In this document: positions 20,464 to 32,628 of the stretch, piece after piece | Position numbering within the stretch: the stretch's first letter is position 1 | How the letters are laid out: every line of letters starts with the position of its first letter | Source: Allomyces arbusculus | Lineage: Eukaryota > Blastocladiomycota > Blastocladiomycetes > Blastocladiales > Blastocladiaceae | Length of the DNA stretch: 50,366 nucleotides | NCBI GenBank assembly: GCA_027604705.1 | Contig: JADHYV010000106.1 | Coordinates: 1 to 50,366, forward strand | Direction of reading: 5' to 3' | Translations under genes and position numbers: made by a program | The notes under the pieces: model-generated | The model's input: only the letters and a program-made list of their open reading frames with translations | What the model was told of the DNA's origin: nothing | Databases searched by the model: none

Positions 20464-21865
20464 CTCGAGACATGGTGGTGGACGTCGAAACGTCGAACAT
20501 GGGAAGGAAAACTCAGAATTCAGCCACTTGGCAAATGATTTGACCATGACTGTACCACGTTTCTGCACATTCAACCACTCCTTGAGCTCCTTGTGGTGAT
20601 TGTCAAAAAACTGGGCGTGAATTGCATGGTCTCCACCACGAGCTTCTGGGACCATCGCACCGGTGTGGAGAAGAGAGTCAAATTGGCGCATGATTTCACG
20701 GTGGCGGACTTGTTGAGCAGCGTCTGTGCAGCAAACCGTCATGCATTCTTTCGGCCCCACGCCCAGTCCTGGCAGAGCGTAGCATACAAGAGGACAGCAT
20801 TGAGCATGCAAATGTCCTTGGCATGGAGGTTGGTCAACGTCTTCTTTGTCGATGGAAGCAGCTCGACAATCTTGCCATGGACGAGATCAAGGTCATCCTT
20901 CTCCCTGCCTGTCAATGCCCCAGATTTTTGGATCCGACCAGTCCCACTGCACCCCTGGCATGGCTGGGAAAAACGACCCCAACCCGGTGCAGAAGAAACA
21001 AGATCTGGCCCCTTGAACACCACAGGAGAGACAGGATCTGGAACAGGCAGCTCCTGAAGAGCTGGAGATGGAGCAGATTGAATCGAAATGGAGCGCCTTT
21101 TGCTCTGCTGATGCAAACATGGGTCGAAGTCATCTGCAGGAGCAGGTCGTTTGCGGACAGAACCGCCAAATGGAGTGACAAATGGGTCAAACACAGCCTT
21201 GATCGCAGCTGAAAGCACACCAGCAAAGTCCGAGATGACTTGCTGCGTTTAGGAAAGGGCGGACAGAGCCGCATGAGCCTGCTCGGGCACAGGATCGCCT
21301 GTGGGAAGGTGATGCACAAGCGCCAGAAGACGAGCCACCACGGAATCACTTGAATTGGCAAAATTGACAGCGAGTATGAAAACGAGCGCACTGAATCAAC
21401 CGATATCGCAGAAAAATGACGACACAGCAGGAGAAGCCAAGCCCGAAGTTGAGCCAATGGACCTGCATCATGAGAAACTGGAATTGGTGCCAAATGATCC
21501 ACCATTTCAGTTGGCCCTGAAGCTTGGGTGGGAACCGCATGAGCATGGTCAGAGCATGATCCAGGCTGCAGCAAGGGTGGAGAAGACCCTGTTTCTGTGG
21601 ACAAAATTAGCTGCGCAGGACTTGGGTCACCAGATTCATGAGTCGTGGAGTTGGAAATGACCACAGAGGGCGATTCCCAAGTGCCCATTCCACTGCGATT
21701 CTGGATTTTCACCCGGTTCTGGACAGCCTGCTTCTTCTTGCTGGCGCGACCCATTTCGTAGAAATTGCAACGACTTGCTGCGATTTGGGGACGGTATCTC
21801 GCACAAAACAGTGATGTCGGCTTCAAAGTGGAAATACAGTGACCCATCTCTGCATCCAACCCCAT
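20443..21865 (-). mobile_element. Decayed frame resembling the N-terminus of a fungal DDE transposase
   Basis: Minus-strand frames read MGRASKKKQAVQNRVKIQNR near 21770, a basic start like those of a fungal DDE transposase group. A Ser/Pro-rich stretch follows. Further on come KTLTNLHAKDICMLNAVLLYAT, then RHREIMRQFDSLLHTGAMVPEA and HHKELKEWLNVQKRGTV with VKSFAKWLNSEF. The last parts resemble the helical region of that group that precedes the catalytic domain (a conserved Trp/Arg-rich helix pair and an IGKYVKAxDIVxYL-like segment). The catalytic domain itself is not visible and frames change at least twice. I base this on remembered pattern similarity only. It could also be a decayed host gene. 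Confidence 0.3.
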
Positions 21866-22220
21866 CGCAACCTCCCCGCCCGGGCCACAATCCGAACCTT
21901 AATCGAAAATCGAACCGATAAGTTTTGTGGAGACCCCTTCATATTCTTTTGCCGAAGTTAGAGCCCCGGGGGTTGGGCTTTGAAAAAGAAATAGGCCGGC
22001 GGAGTTTGTGTGGGAAACGATCGCCGTCACCTGATGTCGGCCTCTGCCTGGCCGAACTGCGACACACGGTTTGATCTGCATGCACCATAGAACATTTGCT
22101 TCAATCACTCTTCACCTGGCTCTCTCTCTCTCTCTTTCAATCACTTACCATCCCTTCTGCTTCCTTTGCAACAACTGAGCACCAAGACACGCACTCGAGC
22201 GCATCGCCCTCCTCATCACC

Positions 22221-23867
22221 ATGTCCACCATGACGACCAGGAAAGTGGCCGCACCTACGACCGCCAAACCCATCCACGACTACACGCCGTACCTGGCCGC
22301 CTATTCTCGCGCGCGCGAGGAATCTGCCATCTCGGCCCTCTCGCCCGTCGCCGAGCTACGCGGCATGATCTCATTTGCCGGCGGCGCGCCCAACCCGGCC
22401 ACATTCGAGATCACCAATCTTGATCTGACGTTCAAGAACGGCACCACGGCCAAGCTAGGCAAAAAAAACGACACAGACGGCACTGCAGTACGGGGCCACG
22501 CCCGGGATGCCCGACTTGCTCGCATTTTTCGAGCAGCTGCAGCTGCGCGTGCACGGCGCGCCCAAGTACGCAAATCCGCACCTCAAGCGACGCATTCTGA
22601 TCGAGAACGGGTCACAGGACCTGCTGTCCAAAGCCATGGCCGCACTCGTCAAGCCGGGCGACAGTGTGCTCGTCGAGGCGCGGTGTTACCCGGGCATGCT
22701 TTCGATTCTGGACCCGATGGTTAAGACAATGAACGTCAAGCTCGTGGCCGTCCCGGTCGACGAGGAGGGGATCAACCCGACGGCGCTCGCCGCGATCTTG
22801 AACGCGTGGCCCGCACGAATGCGGAAACCGCGCGTGCTCTACACTGTCCCGACGGGCCAGAACCCAACGGGCGCGACGGCGCCGTTGGCGCACCGCCGCG
22901 CCGTGTATGCGGTCGCGCAGCGGCACGACTTGCTCGTGCTTGAGGACGACCCGTACATGTACCTGCAGTACACGCTCTCGGACGACGCCTTTGCGGATCA
23001 ACAACAGCAGCAGAAGCAGCCGCACGTCGACGCGCCGTCGCAACCGGCCTCGCACGACGCTGACCTGGCCCTTGGCGCGCGGTTCGCAGCCGCGTTAATC
23101 CCGAGCTACATGTCGCTCGACACGGACGGCCGCGTCCTGCGGTTCGATTCGCTCTCGAAAGTCATCGGCGGCGGGATCCGGATCGGGTACTTCACGGGCC
23201 CGGCACCTATCTACGAGCGGCTCGAATTCGACGCGCAGGCGACCTGCTGCAGCCCACGTCCCTCGCGCAAGTTTTTGTCCTGGCCCTCGTCCGGGACGTC
23301 TGGCAGAATGCGCCGGACTTGTTCCTCGCACACACGGCACGACTCGCCGCGTTTTACCGGTCCCGCCGCGACGCGATGCTCCGGGCCATGTCGGCCGCGC
23401 GGCTCGTCGAGGACGGGCTTGTTGAGATCGCGAATGTGCCAACGGCCGGGATGGTTTTGTGGTTCAAGCTGACGACGGTCAAGGATACGTTGGCGCTCGC
23501 GCGCGGGCTGGCCATGGACCGCAAGGTGTTGCTGCTGCCAGGAGTTCATTGTATGCCAAAAGCGAAACCTGGGGAGCGAGATGCGTACGTGCGTGCGACG
23601 CATGCGTTAGCGACCGAGGAGATGATGGTCGAGGGGATGAAGAGGCTGCGCGAGTGCATTGATCTGGCGATGCGCAACGAGCGGTTGCAGAAGCGCCAGC
23701 AGGAGGAAGAGTATAGTGTGGGCGGCGTGTCGACGCTGGCCATGGTGGTCGCGCGCGGCGCGCAGTCGGCGGTGGAGAAGTTGATGGGAACGTTGTTGTG
23801 CGGATTTGCGGGTTCGAGGGATGCGGACGATGACGAGCTCGTGAAGCCCCTGCTTAAGAAGGCATGA
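22221..23867 (+). CDS. Class I/II aminotransferase, 2-aminoadipate/aromatic (AADAT/ARO8-like), with two frame breaks
   Basis: Start MSTMTTRKVAAPTTAKPIHDY. The family pattern is clear: ELRGMISFAGGAPNPATF, then YGATPGMPDLLAFFEQLQ, ILIENGSQDLLSKAM, VPTGQNPTGAT, EDDPYMYLQY, and the PLP-lysine segment DSLSKVIGGGIRIGYF (lysine codon near 23160). The C-terminal domain reads NVPTAGMVLWFKL and LLLPGVHC. Such enzymes transfer amino groups from aromatic amino acids, kynurenine or 2-aminoadipate to 2-oxoglutarate using PLP. The reading frame changes twice: near an A8 run at ~22461-22468, and around 23237-23245 within CCTGCTGCAG. Conserved residues continue on both sides, so either the assembly has two indels or the gene has recently died. 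A ~60-residue C-terminal extension with a basic and then acidic stretch is extra to the family. Confidence 0.75.
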
Positions 23868-25285
23868 TGAATCGCGCGATACCATATTTGAAAACGGTCA
23901 CGGTTTGAGTAGTGAAAGAAGGTTCAAGAAAGGAAGTCGAGTTGATGGAAGTCAGCGTGAACACTCGTCTAGTCCTTCTCGTCACATTTGACCTCTATCC
24001 AAGCAGCTTGTCGTTAGTACACTCCAGCCACCGTGCTTCGAAACAGCCACAAGCCGCCATCCACAGTCGGCGCACGCGGAAGAACGCAAGGGCGGACCGC
24101 GTACTCACGGACACGGCATGATGTGAGGATGGCCTCATCGCGCGCATCGCCTTCGGTGGTCAGTTTGAGCCGTCGTCGCCGTGTTTCGTCAATCCATTGC
24201 CTACAAATTCCATCGCCTTCAGAATCATCCTCAAAATCGTGCTCCTGATTGCGCCGTGCGGCACCCGTCGACCCCCCACATGCGCGCGTGCGCGCTTCAC
24301 ACCATCATCGTCATTCTGGGGCCGTGGCGGTGGGGGTGTGCTGGTGCGGCGGAATCGACTGCTGCAGCTGCGGGAATGCCGTGCGCGGGTGTCGGCAGCC
24401 GCACAGAGGCGCTGCGGTCCGTGAGCGCGCCGGGCAGGAAGCTCACGTTGGCCACCGCGATCACGCGTCATCGGGTCTGTGTGCCGTAGTCATCGTGATT
24501 CAAAGAACAGGTGGAACCGGACCATACGGTCGAGCACGACAGTGGCCGCCAAGGTGCCGGGCGTGAGCGAGTGAGCGGGGCACACGAAATCGCATGACGG
24601 CCGAGTTAAGGGCGTGGGTCCGGGGACGTGGCGGCGGCCGCGAGTCCGCGCGTGCACACCGTCGCCTGCGGTACCGCACGCGCTCGGTGGCGATGGGAAC
24701 CGCGGCAGTGACACGTCCTCGTGCACCACGTCCACTGCCACCATCACAGCGCGCGCAACGTGGCCAGCTCGCTCGGGCACTGCGTCATACTCGAGTGCAA
24801 CCGCGCGGTCGGACCGGCACTTACACCGACACACAGCGCCTAGTCTTCGACGCAACTGGGTGTAACGCTGCGGCCGCGTCGACGGCGAGCGCATCGGCGC
24901 GCTGGCCGGCGGTACGTGTCGTGGTCGGATGCACGCGAGCGAACGCGCGGTCGAGAACGACGTGGTGCGATCGGAGCATGAACGGCAGGCGTAATCGTTG
25001 ATGATCGGAGTCGATCCGCGGTGGCAGCATCGGCGTGCACCATGGTGCGGAAAGTAGGATGGTGCAGCAAGGGGGTGTAAGGTCTGAGTTGGCGACTGCG
25101 CGCCAGTGACGTGGATGATGTTCTTTGCCTTGCCGATTCAAAGGAAAGGACTCGCCTCGCCTCCACCAACTGACGAACACACACAGACCTCGCACTGTCT
25201 TCAAGCTATCCACCCCTCATACTCCATCATCAGCACCTGGTCGTCCCGCCGCCACCTTGTACTGCCAAGAGTTGCGGTTGCTAAG
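23868..25285. other. Intergenic region with unassigned minus-strand frames
   Basis: No recognisable gene. The most protein-like frame is 24894-24490 on the minus strand (about 134 codons), containing GHVARAVMVAVDVVHEDV and later SCDFVCPAHSLTPGTLAATVVL. The DNA is CpG-rich like host genes, so a small uncharacterised gene is possible, but overlapping frames on both strands prevent a call. CpG content drops sharply near 25285, the left edge of the transposon island. Confidence 0.4.
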
Positions 25286-25713
25286 TGATGTGCAGGAATC
25301 CAATGTGGTTCAGGTGCAGGTTGGAGGAGGAAAATCACTGTCATGCCTGTTGTGGTTACAAATGTCAACATGAGGCACCATCGTTCTGCACAGCAGCTCA
25401 ACCGCGGCCCTGGCGATGTGCATGACCACCTGGCCTGCTCACATACTGCACCCATCCATGCTGTGCATTTACAGTGGGCAGCATGGGACATGGCTGTTGT
25501 CAACTGCCTGATCTGCAATGCAATTGGCTGCCTTGGCCTTGCCAGTCACCAACTTCTTGTGCATCTCCCTGAATATCATGCATCTCAGCATTAATGAGGA
25601 CTGCATCTGTGGCCTGACTGGCTGTGTGGATGTGTGCTTTCTTGGCAATTGACACAGCAGCAGACTTGTGCAGACCAGTGTGCTGCACATAGAGCACATG
25701 TATCACTACTACT

Positions 25714-27010
25714 TTGCATGCAGTTGAGTTGCACAAAAGCATTGGCACTACAATATCGATTTCAAATGTCGTTGAGCACCACAACAAACACCCAGATCTG
25801 TCCTGGGATGCTCTTGCGCACAAGTTTGGGGCATTAATCTCTTGGCCAACACTGTCTGCATATGGTGCTGCAAAGGCAAGGCTGGGCTTGTTGTGTCTCA
25901 TGCCCTGATTGCCTGCCCACAGCAGGCCAAATGTGTCTGTGAACCCATGCTGGGCCTGTGCATTGAAAAAGTGCTTGTGCAATAGGCGCATGAGCTTATT
26001 GATTGGCGTCTTTGCCTGACAGGCGTGATCATCATCATCATCAAGGTGTGCAAGCTGGTGCATGCCCTTGGCTTGCCTGATGGGCAGTTCAAAGGCTCAG
26101 CTGGTTGGCTCAAAGGGTTCCTGAAACAGCATGGACTCAAACCATTTGTCATGCATGGCAAAGGTGGCAAGGTGACACAGCAGATGCTCAAATGCAGCTC
26201 ATGCCAATGCAAACCACCTAATTGTCTTGCTTGACTCAGAGCACGTTTTCAATGCAGACAAAGGGGTGCTGTATTACTGGACCCTTCCCATATGCACGTA
26301 TGCATTTGGGCCCCTCAACAGGGGGGAGATCTGCAAGGATTGCATCATGTTCCTTGTTGCCACAAATGTGACAGGCACATACAAGAGCCTAATGATCATC
26401 AGAAAGCCCAAGACACCCACTGCTGCACAAAGTCCTCCTGGCTGCATCTGATGGGTTGATCTGTGCCATTATGCTCTGTACTGGAGCAATCCTGCAATGG
26501 CATGGATGACCAGCCAATTCTTTGAGGATTGGTTAAAGTGGTTTGATTAGCACTTGATGCACCCAAGCCTGCTCCTGATTGACAATGCGTCCATTCACCA
26601 GCTGGATGAAGAAGCATATCATCACATGAGTTTACGATTTATATGCATCCTGCACCCAAATGTAAAGTTCCAGCACCCAAATGTGATGTTTCACGTCCAG
26701 CCTGCTGACTAAGGGACATAAGCTCCCTCAAGGCAATGCATTGTTCCTTGCTTTTGGAGGACTTTTTGCAGATCATTGAGCAGCCACATCAAGCCAACAC
26801 TGAGTATGTGAAGCATGTCAACCCATTCCTGGCTGAGAAGTTTTTGCTCCTTGATGTCATGGACCTCATGCTCATTGCACTGGACCACCTTTTGCCCATA
26901 TTGATTTGGAACTGTTGGCGCAAGGCTAAGTTCCTGGGAAGTGCATTTATGCCAACTGAACTGCAATGCACTTCAGGGCCAAAATTTGGCCACTTTGAAT
27001 GAAACCATTT
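25714..27010 (+). mobile_element. Decayed pogo/Tigger-type transposase gene 1
   Basis: In order along the plus strand I read the following. A first DNA-binding helix-turn-helix (SNVVEHHNKHPDLSWDALAHK, split as SNVVEHHNKHPDLS and WDALAHK) resembles the CENP-B N-terminal domain. A second follows, GSAGWLKGFLKQHGLK, typical of the Tc5/CENP-B HTH. Then come DDE catalytic-domain landmarks: VFNADKGVLYY with the first Asp, LLLIDNASIHQL with the second, and HVQPAD with the third. A tail WNCWRKAKF matches the family ending NCWxKAGF. Several stops and frame changes interrupt the frame, so it is inactive. The three acidic positions are still readable. It belongs to the Tc1/mariner superfamily and was mobilised by cut-and-paste at TA sites. 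Confidence 0.75.
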
Positions 27011-28460
27011 TGTTGGCCATATCAGTGATTGAGCAGTGCAGTGATCCTGCCATTGCCAAATTTGGCCAACTGGTTGGGTCCCTGCACCACTTCCTGGGCC
27101 ACTGTGGCCAACCTGACATCTTGCTTGATGAAGTCAAGGAAATCGCCCAGCTGTGGCTCAAGCAAGGACACACTGATTCCACCTCATCTGCTTATGAAAA
27201 TGATCCTGACCATATTTTAGCCCACCTCACTGGGGAGGAGTGGGGCTGTGTCTCCAATGCAGTGATTTGTAGTGACCAAGTGCAGCTTGCTGGCTCAACC
27301 CAGACAACAGTGGAGGGCCGTTCACCACCCAGTTTAGAGGTGGATGATGATGAGCACTTTGAAGTGCTGCACAAGGTTGTGGAGGGGGCCAAGGAGCATG
27401 GTCAACAGACTGTTGAGTTTATGGCAAAGAAGGAGATTGGTGCATGGAGTGCCTAACAACTCATGCCAATGTGACATTTATTGATTCACACTATTCAAAT
27501 CTACAAATGAGAGTAAACCCATGCAAGGATATGGTGCACAAGTTGGTGATGGTGAGCAGGTCAGGGGTGCATGTTGGCAACAGCAAGCAGTATGTGTGCA
27601 CCATGAGCAACAAGTGGGGTGTGCTGTGGGGGGCACACAGAAGTATTGGGTAGGTGGAATGGACAATATAGCAGAGGCGAATGGCCCAGCAAGAAAATAC
27701 AGGTTTTTGTGGATGCCTGTGTTGCTGCAAAGCTGGCAGTCACACTACAGCCTGTAGCCAATGGAGGCAGAATGAATTGCCATATTGCATGCCCAAGGAC
27801 AGCACATTGTTCCAAAGAAGCCTACCACACAGTTCTCCAGAAGAAGGTCTGCTGTGTGGTTGGTCTCACTCACTTAACACACAATCCTGTGCATTGAGGT
27901 CAAAGTAGCCTGGCCAAAAGGAAAAGAAGTGAGGCCCAAAATTGTACCTGTCACAAACAAGTGAGCTGTCTTTGTGTACAAAACCAGGGCAAATGGCACA
28001 TGTTGCATCCTTGAAATATGGGTCATATCACACATCCTTGATGGCAAGAGCTCTGAGTGACAGGCAACCAGAATTGTTGGTGGGCAGTTCATTTTCCTCA
28101 GTGAGCAAGCAGGGGGCCAAGGTGACACCAAGGCAGGCCCACTGAGCTTTTGAATTCCCATGATGCTTGCACTGCTGCTCTGCAACCAAGTCAAAATGAC
28201 AAAGGAAAAAAAAGGAAGAGCAAAGTGTGGGGCCCCTGAACACCCAAAAAAGTGACAAAATCCAAGCAAGTGAACAAGGTTTGTAGCAATGTCACCACTG
28301 TGTGGTGGATGGTGTGTGCACAGCGGTTTGCTGACTACTACAGTGGCTTGCAGGGTCAGAAAGAGGCCTGGGGTGGCTGGCAGAGGCATGGGTCAGACAG
28401 GTTGGCCAATTGGAGTTGGATTTGAACCAATGGCTGCCATTCCCACTGAGTGAGTCAGGG
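27011..28460. other. Unassigned CpG-poor stretch between the two transposases
   Basis: The plus-strand frame 26941-27456 stays open for about 170 codons after the transposase tail, with an acidic, Leu-rich sequence (LDEVKEIAQLWLKQGH and LEVDDDEHFEVLHKVVEGAKEH). It may be the C-terminal end of transposase 1. The remaining ~1 kb contains only short broken frames. I could not find terminal inverted repeats that delimit either large element. Confidence 0.4.
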
Positions 28461-28463
28461 CAG

Positions 28464-31116
28464 TCAGTCAGTGTCAGTGCAATTTTTGGTGCACAACCTA
28501 TCACTCATTAAGTCCAAAACTAAACTCTGGTCACCAAGAATGTCCTTGGTGGGAGGCCCTGTGACAGCATGGCCCCAGGTCATGCTTGTCATCTTGTCCA
28601 GTGCCATGCAGACATTCACCATTGTACCCACTGTTGTGTCTGCCATTGTGCCTGCCATTACACTTGGTGTCAATGCTACCATGCTGGTGCAGTCCTTCTT
28701 CCCCTTCAACACCTATCATTGCATCTGCATCCACACCTGTGTCTATCTCAGGGTACCCAACTGGCCAACCCACTTGCCCTACCTCCCCCAGCCTGGCCTG
28801 AAGTGCAGCAAGGTACTTCTCATTCCTGGGATCAAGCAGGGTGAGCACCTCAGGCCAGTCCTGGTTGCATCAGAGGAATGCCTCACTCACTGCTGCAGCC
28901 TTCAAGACCATGATGTTGAGGACCTTCTTGGGGCAGATGCTGGCTTGGAGCATCCCCACCTTGGTGCTTGCAATCCCAACCTTGCCAAACACATCCTTGA
29001 CCTTGGTCTCAATGTCCCTGTTTTTGCATAGGTCTCAGTAGGTTTTTGCAAGCATGTCCATGATGAGTACACACCTATTTGGCAGTGGAATTGTTTTAGC
29101 ACTTGCAGCCACATCCCTGTTGTCCTCCTTGACTGCTGCATCCTTGTTGGTAGCAGTGCCAGCACCACCTGGTACATTCTGCTGGCACGCCCTTTGCATG
29201 GCTGTGCTTTTGTGCCATGTGGTGATCAAGCTGACCACTGTTGCCATTGGGTACCTGCACCATAGCTCACTGAACTGGCTGCCCAAGGCCACAGCATGCT
29301 CAATGTCTCTGAGTATTTTCCATGGCATCTGATGACACCTCCAGATGCTGAGGATTGCCTGGTGTGCCACTTTGACACGATTGGTGTGTTGCTGTTCTTC
29401 TTGCTCCCATATGTTGTCAGCGTCAATGCAATGCTTACAGTATGTGTGCTATCTGAAAATCATCATGAGCAAGTACTCAGTGAACACAGACATGGCCTCC
29501 CATACCTTGAACTGATGGTTGAGGCTCATGTCCACAGGCTGGAGGATATCAGTACACCCTGCTGGGATGAAGCTGACATCCCACCTACATTTGTGTAGGA
29601 CATCTGTGGTCATGTCCATGGTATGGAACTTTGTGTGATTGATGATGATGAGCAGCAACTTGGGACTGACAAGGTTTGCAAACTCCAGCACCAATGTTGT
29701 GTGGATCTATTGTTGCATGACTAACCCCATCTTTTGAAGATTAGTAACCATTCAAGCATTATATTTCAAGGTGTATGTACCTGTCTTATTGTCCTATGGA
29801 TTTGTGGACTGGTACATGTCCACATCATGGTTGGACTGGTATGTGTGCCACTCATCCAGGGTCACATTTGCTGACATGGCCTCCAGAATATAGATGGGTA
29901 TGTTGTTTGCTGTGTGCACAGGCCCTTTGGTCAAGGGCCCATCCCAGGTAGAACCACAACTGGGTGGAGTAGGTGTGCAGTCTCATTGCAGAATGAGGCC
30001 AATGCAGCCATGATTTTGACTGTATGCTTATCAGCACCAGACTGACTTGTCCAATTAGGGATGACCACTGCCCCTCTTGGTGCATATATCACTGATCCAT
30101 ACTTGCTGAATACAAGGCCTGGTTCATCCATGGTCACAATCACCTTGTATGCCTTGTCCATGACCATGTCCAACAGCTCCTTGTAGAACTTGGCAATGTG
30201 TGGTGCCTTGCCCTTGACTGCATTGTGCCTTGTGGTCATGTGGTGCCAATGCATGATCTTGTTGTGGCAGCAAAACTTGTGCCACCATACTTTCAAGCCA
30301 CAAAAATGGGGCATGGCTGGGTTCCTTGCTTTGACATTGGACTTCATGGTGCACCATGGGAACTTTTGTGAGAGCTCAATCAATGAAATACATTTCAGTT
30401 TAAGTTTGAGTACAAGTACATGTACTTTCTTTGTTGTACGCCCTTTCTACACTTGTTCCCAAATCCACTCACACACCACCTCTTCAGCATTCCCCCACAC
30501 AGGGACAGGACCCTTGCCCACCAATCTGGCCTTGGGTCAGGTGCCTTTCCCCTTTGCCATCTTCTCAGCCAATCTGTCATTGGCAAGCCACTTCTCCACC
30601 ATGCTTGCTGAAACACCTGGCACATTTGTTGCCCCAAACACAGCCCAAGTCATGCCATTCCTAGGCACCTCAGGGCCAAGTTCCTTGAAGTAAAGCCACT
30701 TTTTGGCAAGGTCCAGCTTGAACACATTGTTGTGCTGCTGCTGCTCACTTGGTGGCAGCTTGAATCCAATCGTCTTGGTCAGCTTTTTGAGCTCATCCAG
30801 ACTTTCCTCTAGGCCTAGACAAACCCAGGTCTTGACTGGATCTCACATAGGTCCAGGTCAGGTCTGCTGACCCCGACCTGACCCACCTCCTGTTTCAGCC
30901 AGGTCAGGTCCAGGTCTAGCCAGTGCAGGCCAGGTCCAGGTCGGGGTCTGGGCCAGGTCTGGTCTGGGTTCAGGTCGGGTTCAGGTTGGATCTGGGGCAG
31001 GCCTGGTCAGCAGACCTGACCTGGACCTATGTGAGACCTGGTCGAGACCTGGGTTTGTCTAGGTCTACTTTCCTCATGTGGCACACCAAACCTGATGCCA
31101 GTGTTTCCTTTGACAT
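28464..31116 (-). mobile_element. Decayed pogo-type (DDE_1) transposase gene 2, interrupted by a MITE
   Basis: On the minus strand the gene begins MSKETLASGLVCHMRKV at 31116 and resumes beyond an inserted 258-bp element with ESLDELKKLTKTIGF. It continues through a helix-turn-helix segment (TNVPGVSASMVEKWLAND) and DDE landmarks: IVTMDEPGLVFSKYGS (first Asp), LLLIIINHTKFH (an Asn where the second Asp is expected), and FIPAGCTDILQPVDMSLN (third Asp in the LQPxD motif). A further ~300 codons down to ~28464 read DIETKVKDVFGKVG and LLDPRNEKYLAALQARLGEV, probably its C-terminal region. Stops and frame changes make it inactive. It differs from gene 1 in sequence, so the two are separate families within the pogo group. 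Confidence 0.7.
30810..31067. mobile_element. MITE with ~59-bp terminal inverted repeats inserted at TA in transposase 2
   Basis: The left arm begins (after TA at 30810-30811) GGCCTAGACAAACCCAGG and runs to about 30872. The right arm (about 31006-31065) is its reverse complement with only a few differences, and a second TA follows at 31066-31067. Between the arms are repeated CAGGTC-type units. The size, inverted repeats and TA duplication are those of a non-autonomous Tc1/mariner-type element. It lies inside the coding part of transposase 2, so it inserted later than that gene. Confidence 0.85.
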
Positions 31117-31119
31117 GAT

Positions 31120-32628
31120 GATGGGTTGTCAGGGATTCCTTTGCCAGAGGTGGCAGGAGGGGCAGGGTCATTTCCTTCTGATCAGAGTGCCACAGAGTGT
31201 ATTTTCAATTACATGCCTCCACCCAATGAGTCACTCTGACCCCTCAGTTCATCCCCTGGCCCATGTGAGTGCTGATGTGATCACTCAAGCCACTGCACGA
31301 CTCTGCTGCCTGGGCCTAGAATGCCAAGCCACCCTGTTTCTGTTTCTCCTTATCTCAGGGTCACCCATGGTATCAGCCCCAAGTTGGTAGCTCTGGTGTA
31401 CATGGTTCATCACCTCTGTGTGTCCATGTCAACATCATTGGGTCAACTGGGAAAAGCGGATCAAGGTCTAGCTGTCAGCTAGGGAATATGTAGTTTCTTG
31501 TCCCCTGTTGCAGTGTCAGAATATGATGCCCACTGGGAATGCTTGCAACATGGATTGTGAGAAGTCAGGACATTAACAAGAGCATGGAGAACAATCTGTT
31601 AGTGGTTAAGGGTGCTGTTTGTGCTTCAACCTGATTCTAAAAAACAAGAGAACTGTATGACAATATCTCCTGCATTACACAAAAGCAAAACTCAGTTACC
31701 TTTAAAATCTGGATTTATATGCAATTGTTGCTGTGACAAAGGAATAGAATACTTCATTGCCATAGCATGACAACAATTCATGATTGTTGAGGCAGCAAGC
31801 CTTGGGCAGTTCAATAATGTTCCATGTCTAGGCACAAGCAACTTGCTCCAGAATGCAGATGATTGCACAACGGTGCCCATATCTCATGTTGGCAATGTTG
31901 AAGCACAGAGCTGGGATGCAGGAGAGCATCTCCAGGTGTCCCCTAGTGGGCATGTGCTTACTATCAGCCTCAGGTAAGCAACAATGGGTCACACCCCAGC
32001 ACAAAAGACAAAGGCAAATGGCTTGTGTGTACAAGGAAGGTGCTCCTGCGCCTGGAGAATACAACCAGTTGCTATTGGTGTCTTCTTCAGCTAGTCAGCT
32101 CCTCATGAAAGCAACAGCATCTTCAGGTGAGCTGACCATCCTATCTGCAGAACAGCTGCAAAGTCAGCTAAATGCATGCCCTGTCAGACATAGCAAAAAT
32201 GGCATCTCTGCTCATTGTGTGACAATGTACCTCTGCCAGTGCATGTTTACAACATATGTATCATATTAGTGCACCAATATGCAATTCTTTGGGATGACCT
32301 GTTGATACATCAAGATGTAATTACTGCAGCTTGTATGCTTATGTTCTGGCCCAGCCATTTATCTCAGACGCTCTCATTACTGAGCACAATGAATGACTTT
32401 TGAATTGCAAATCTGATGCATTACATCAACTATACACCAACTTGCTCATTGAGTGTCATGACCAGGAACAATTCCAAGTCCACTTGAGCTTTGCAGACAA
32501 CATACAAGGTCCAACATAACAGATTATTGGTATCAGGTCAGATTAATATGAATGATATGAATGTGCATGTTACAATACAAGCAAAGAATTGCAGCTCAAT
32601 GCATCACCAAGAGGAATGACGTGGTTGA
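31120..32628. other. Unassigned CpG-poor repeat-derived stretch
   Basis: Only short open frames occur on either strand, none with a recognised motif. Base usage is that of the surrounding island. It probably consists of decayed, unidentified elements. Confidence 0.4.

Noticed and set aside
14603-24894. Possible second protein family linking the minus-strand frames at 14.6-15.0 kb and 24.5-24.9 kb
   Set aside because: Both contain a D-F-x-C stretch followed by hydrophobic residues, but beyond that the alignment is too weak to claim homology.
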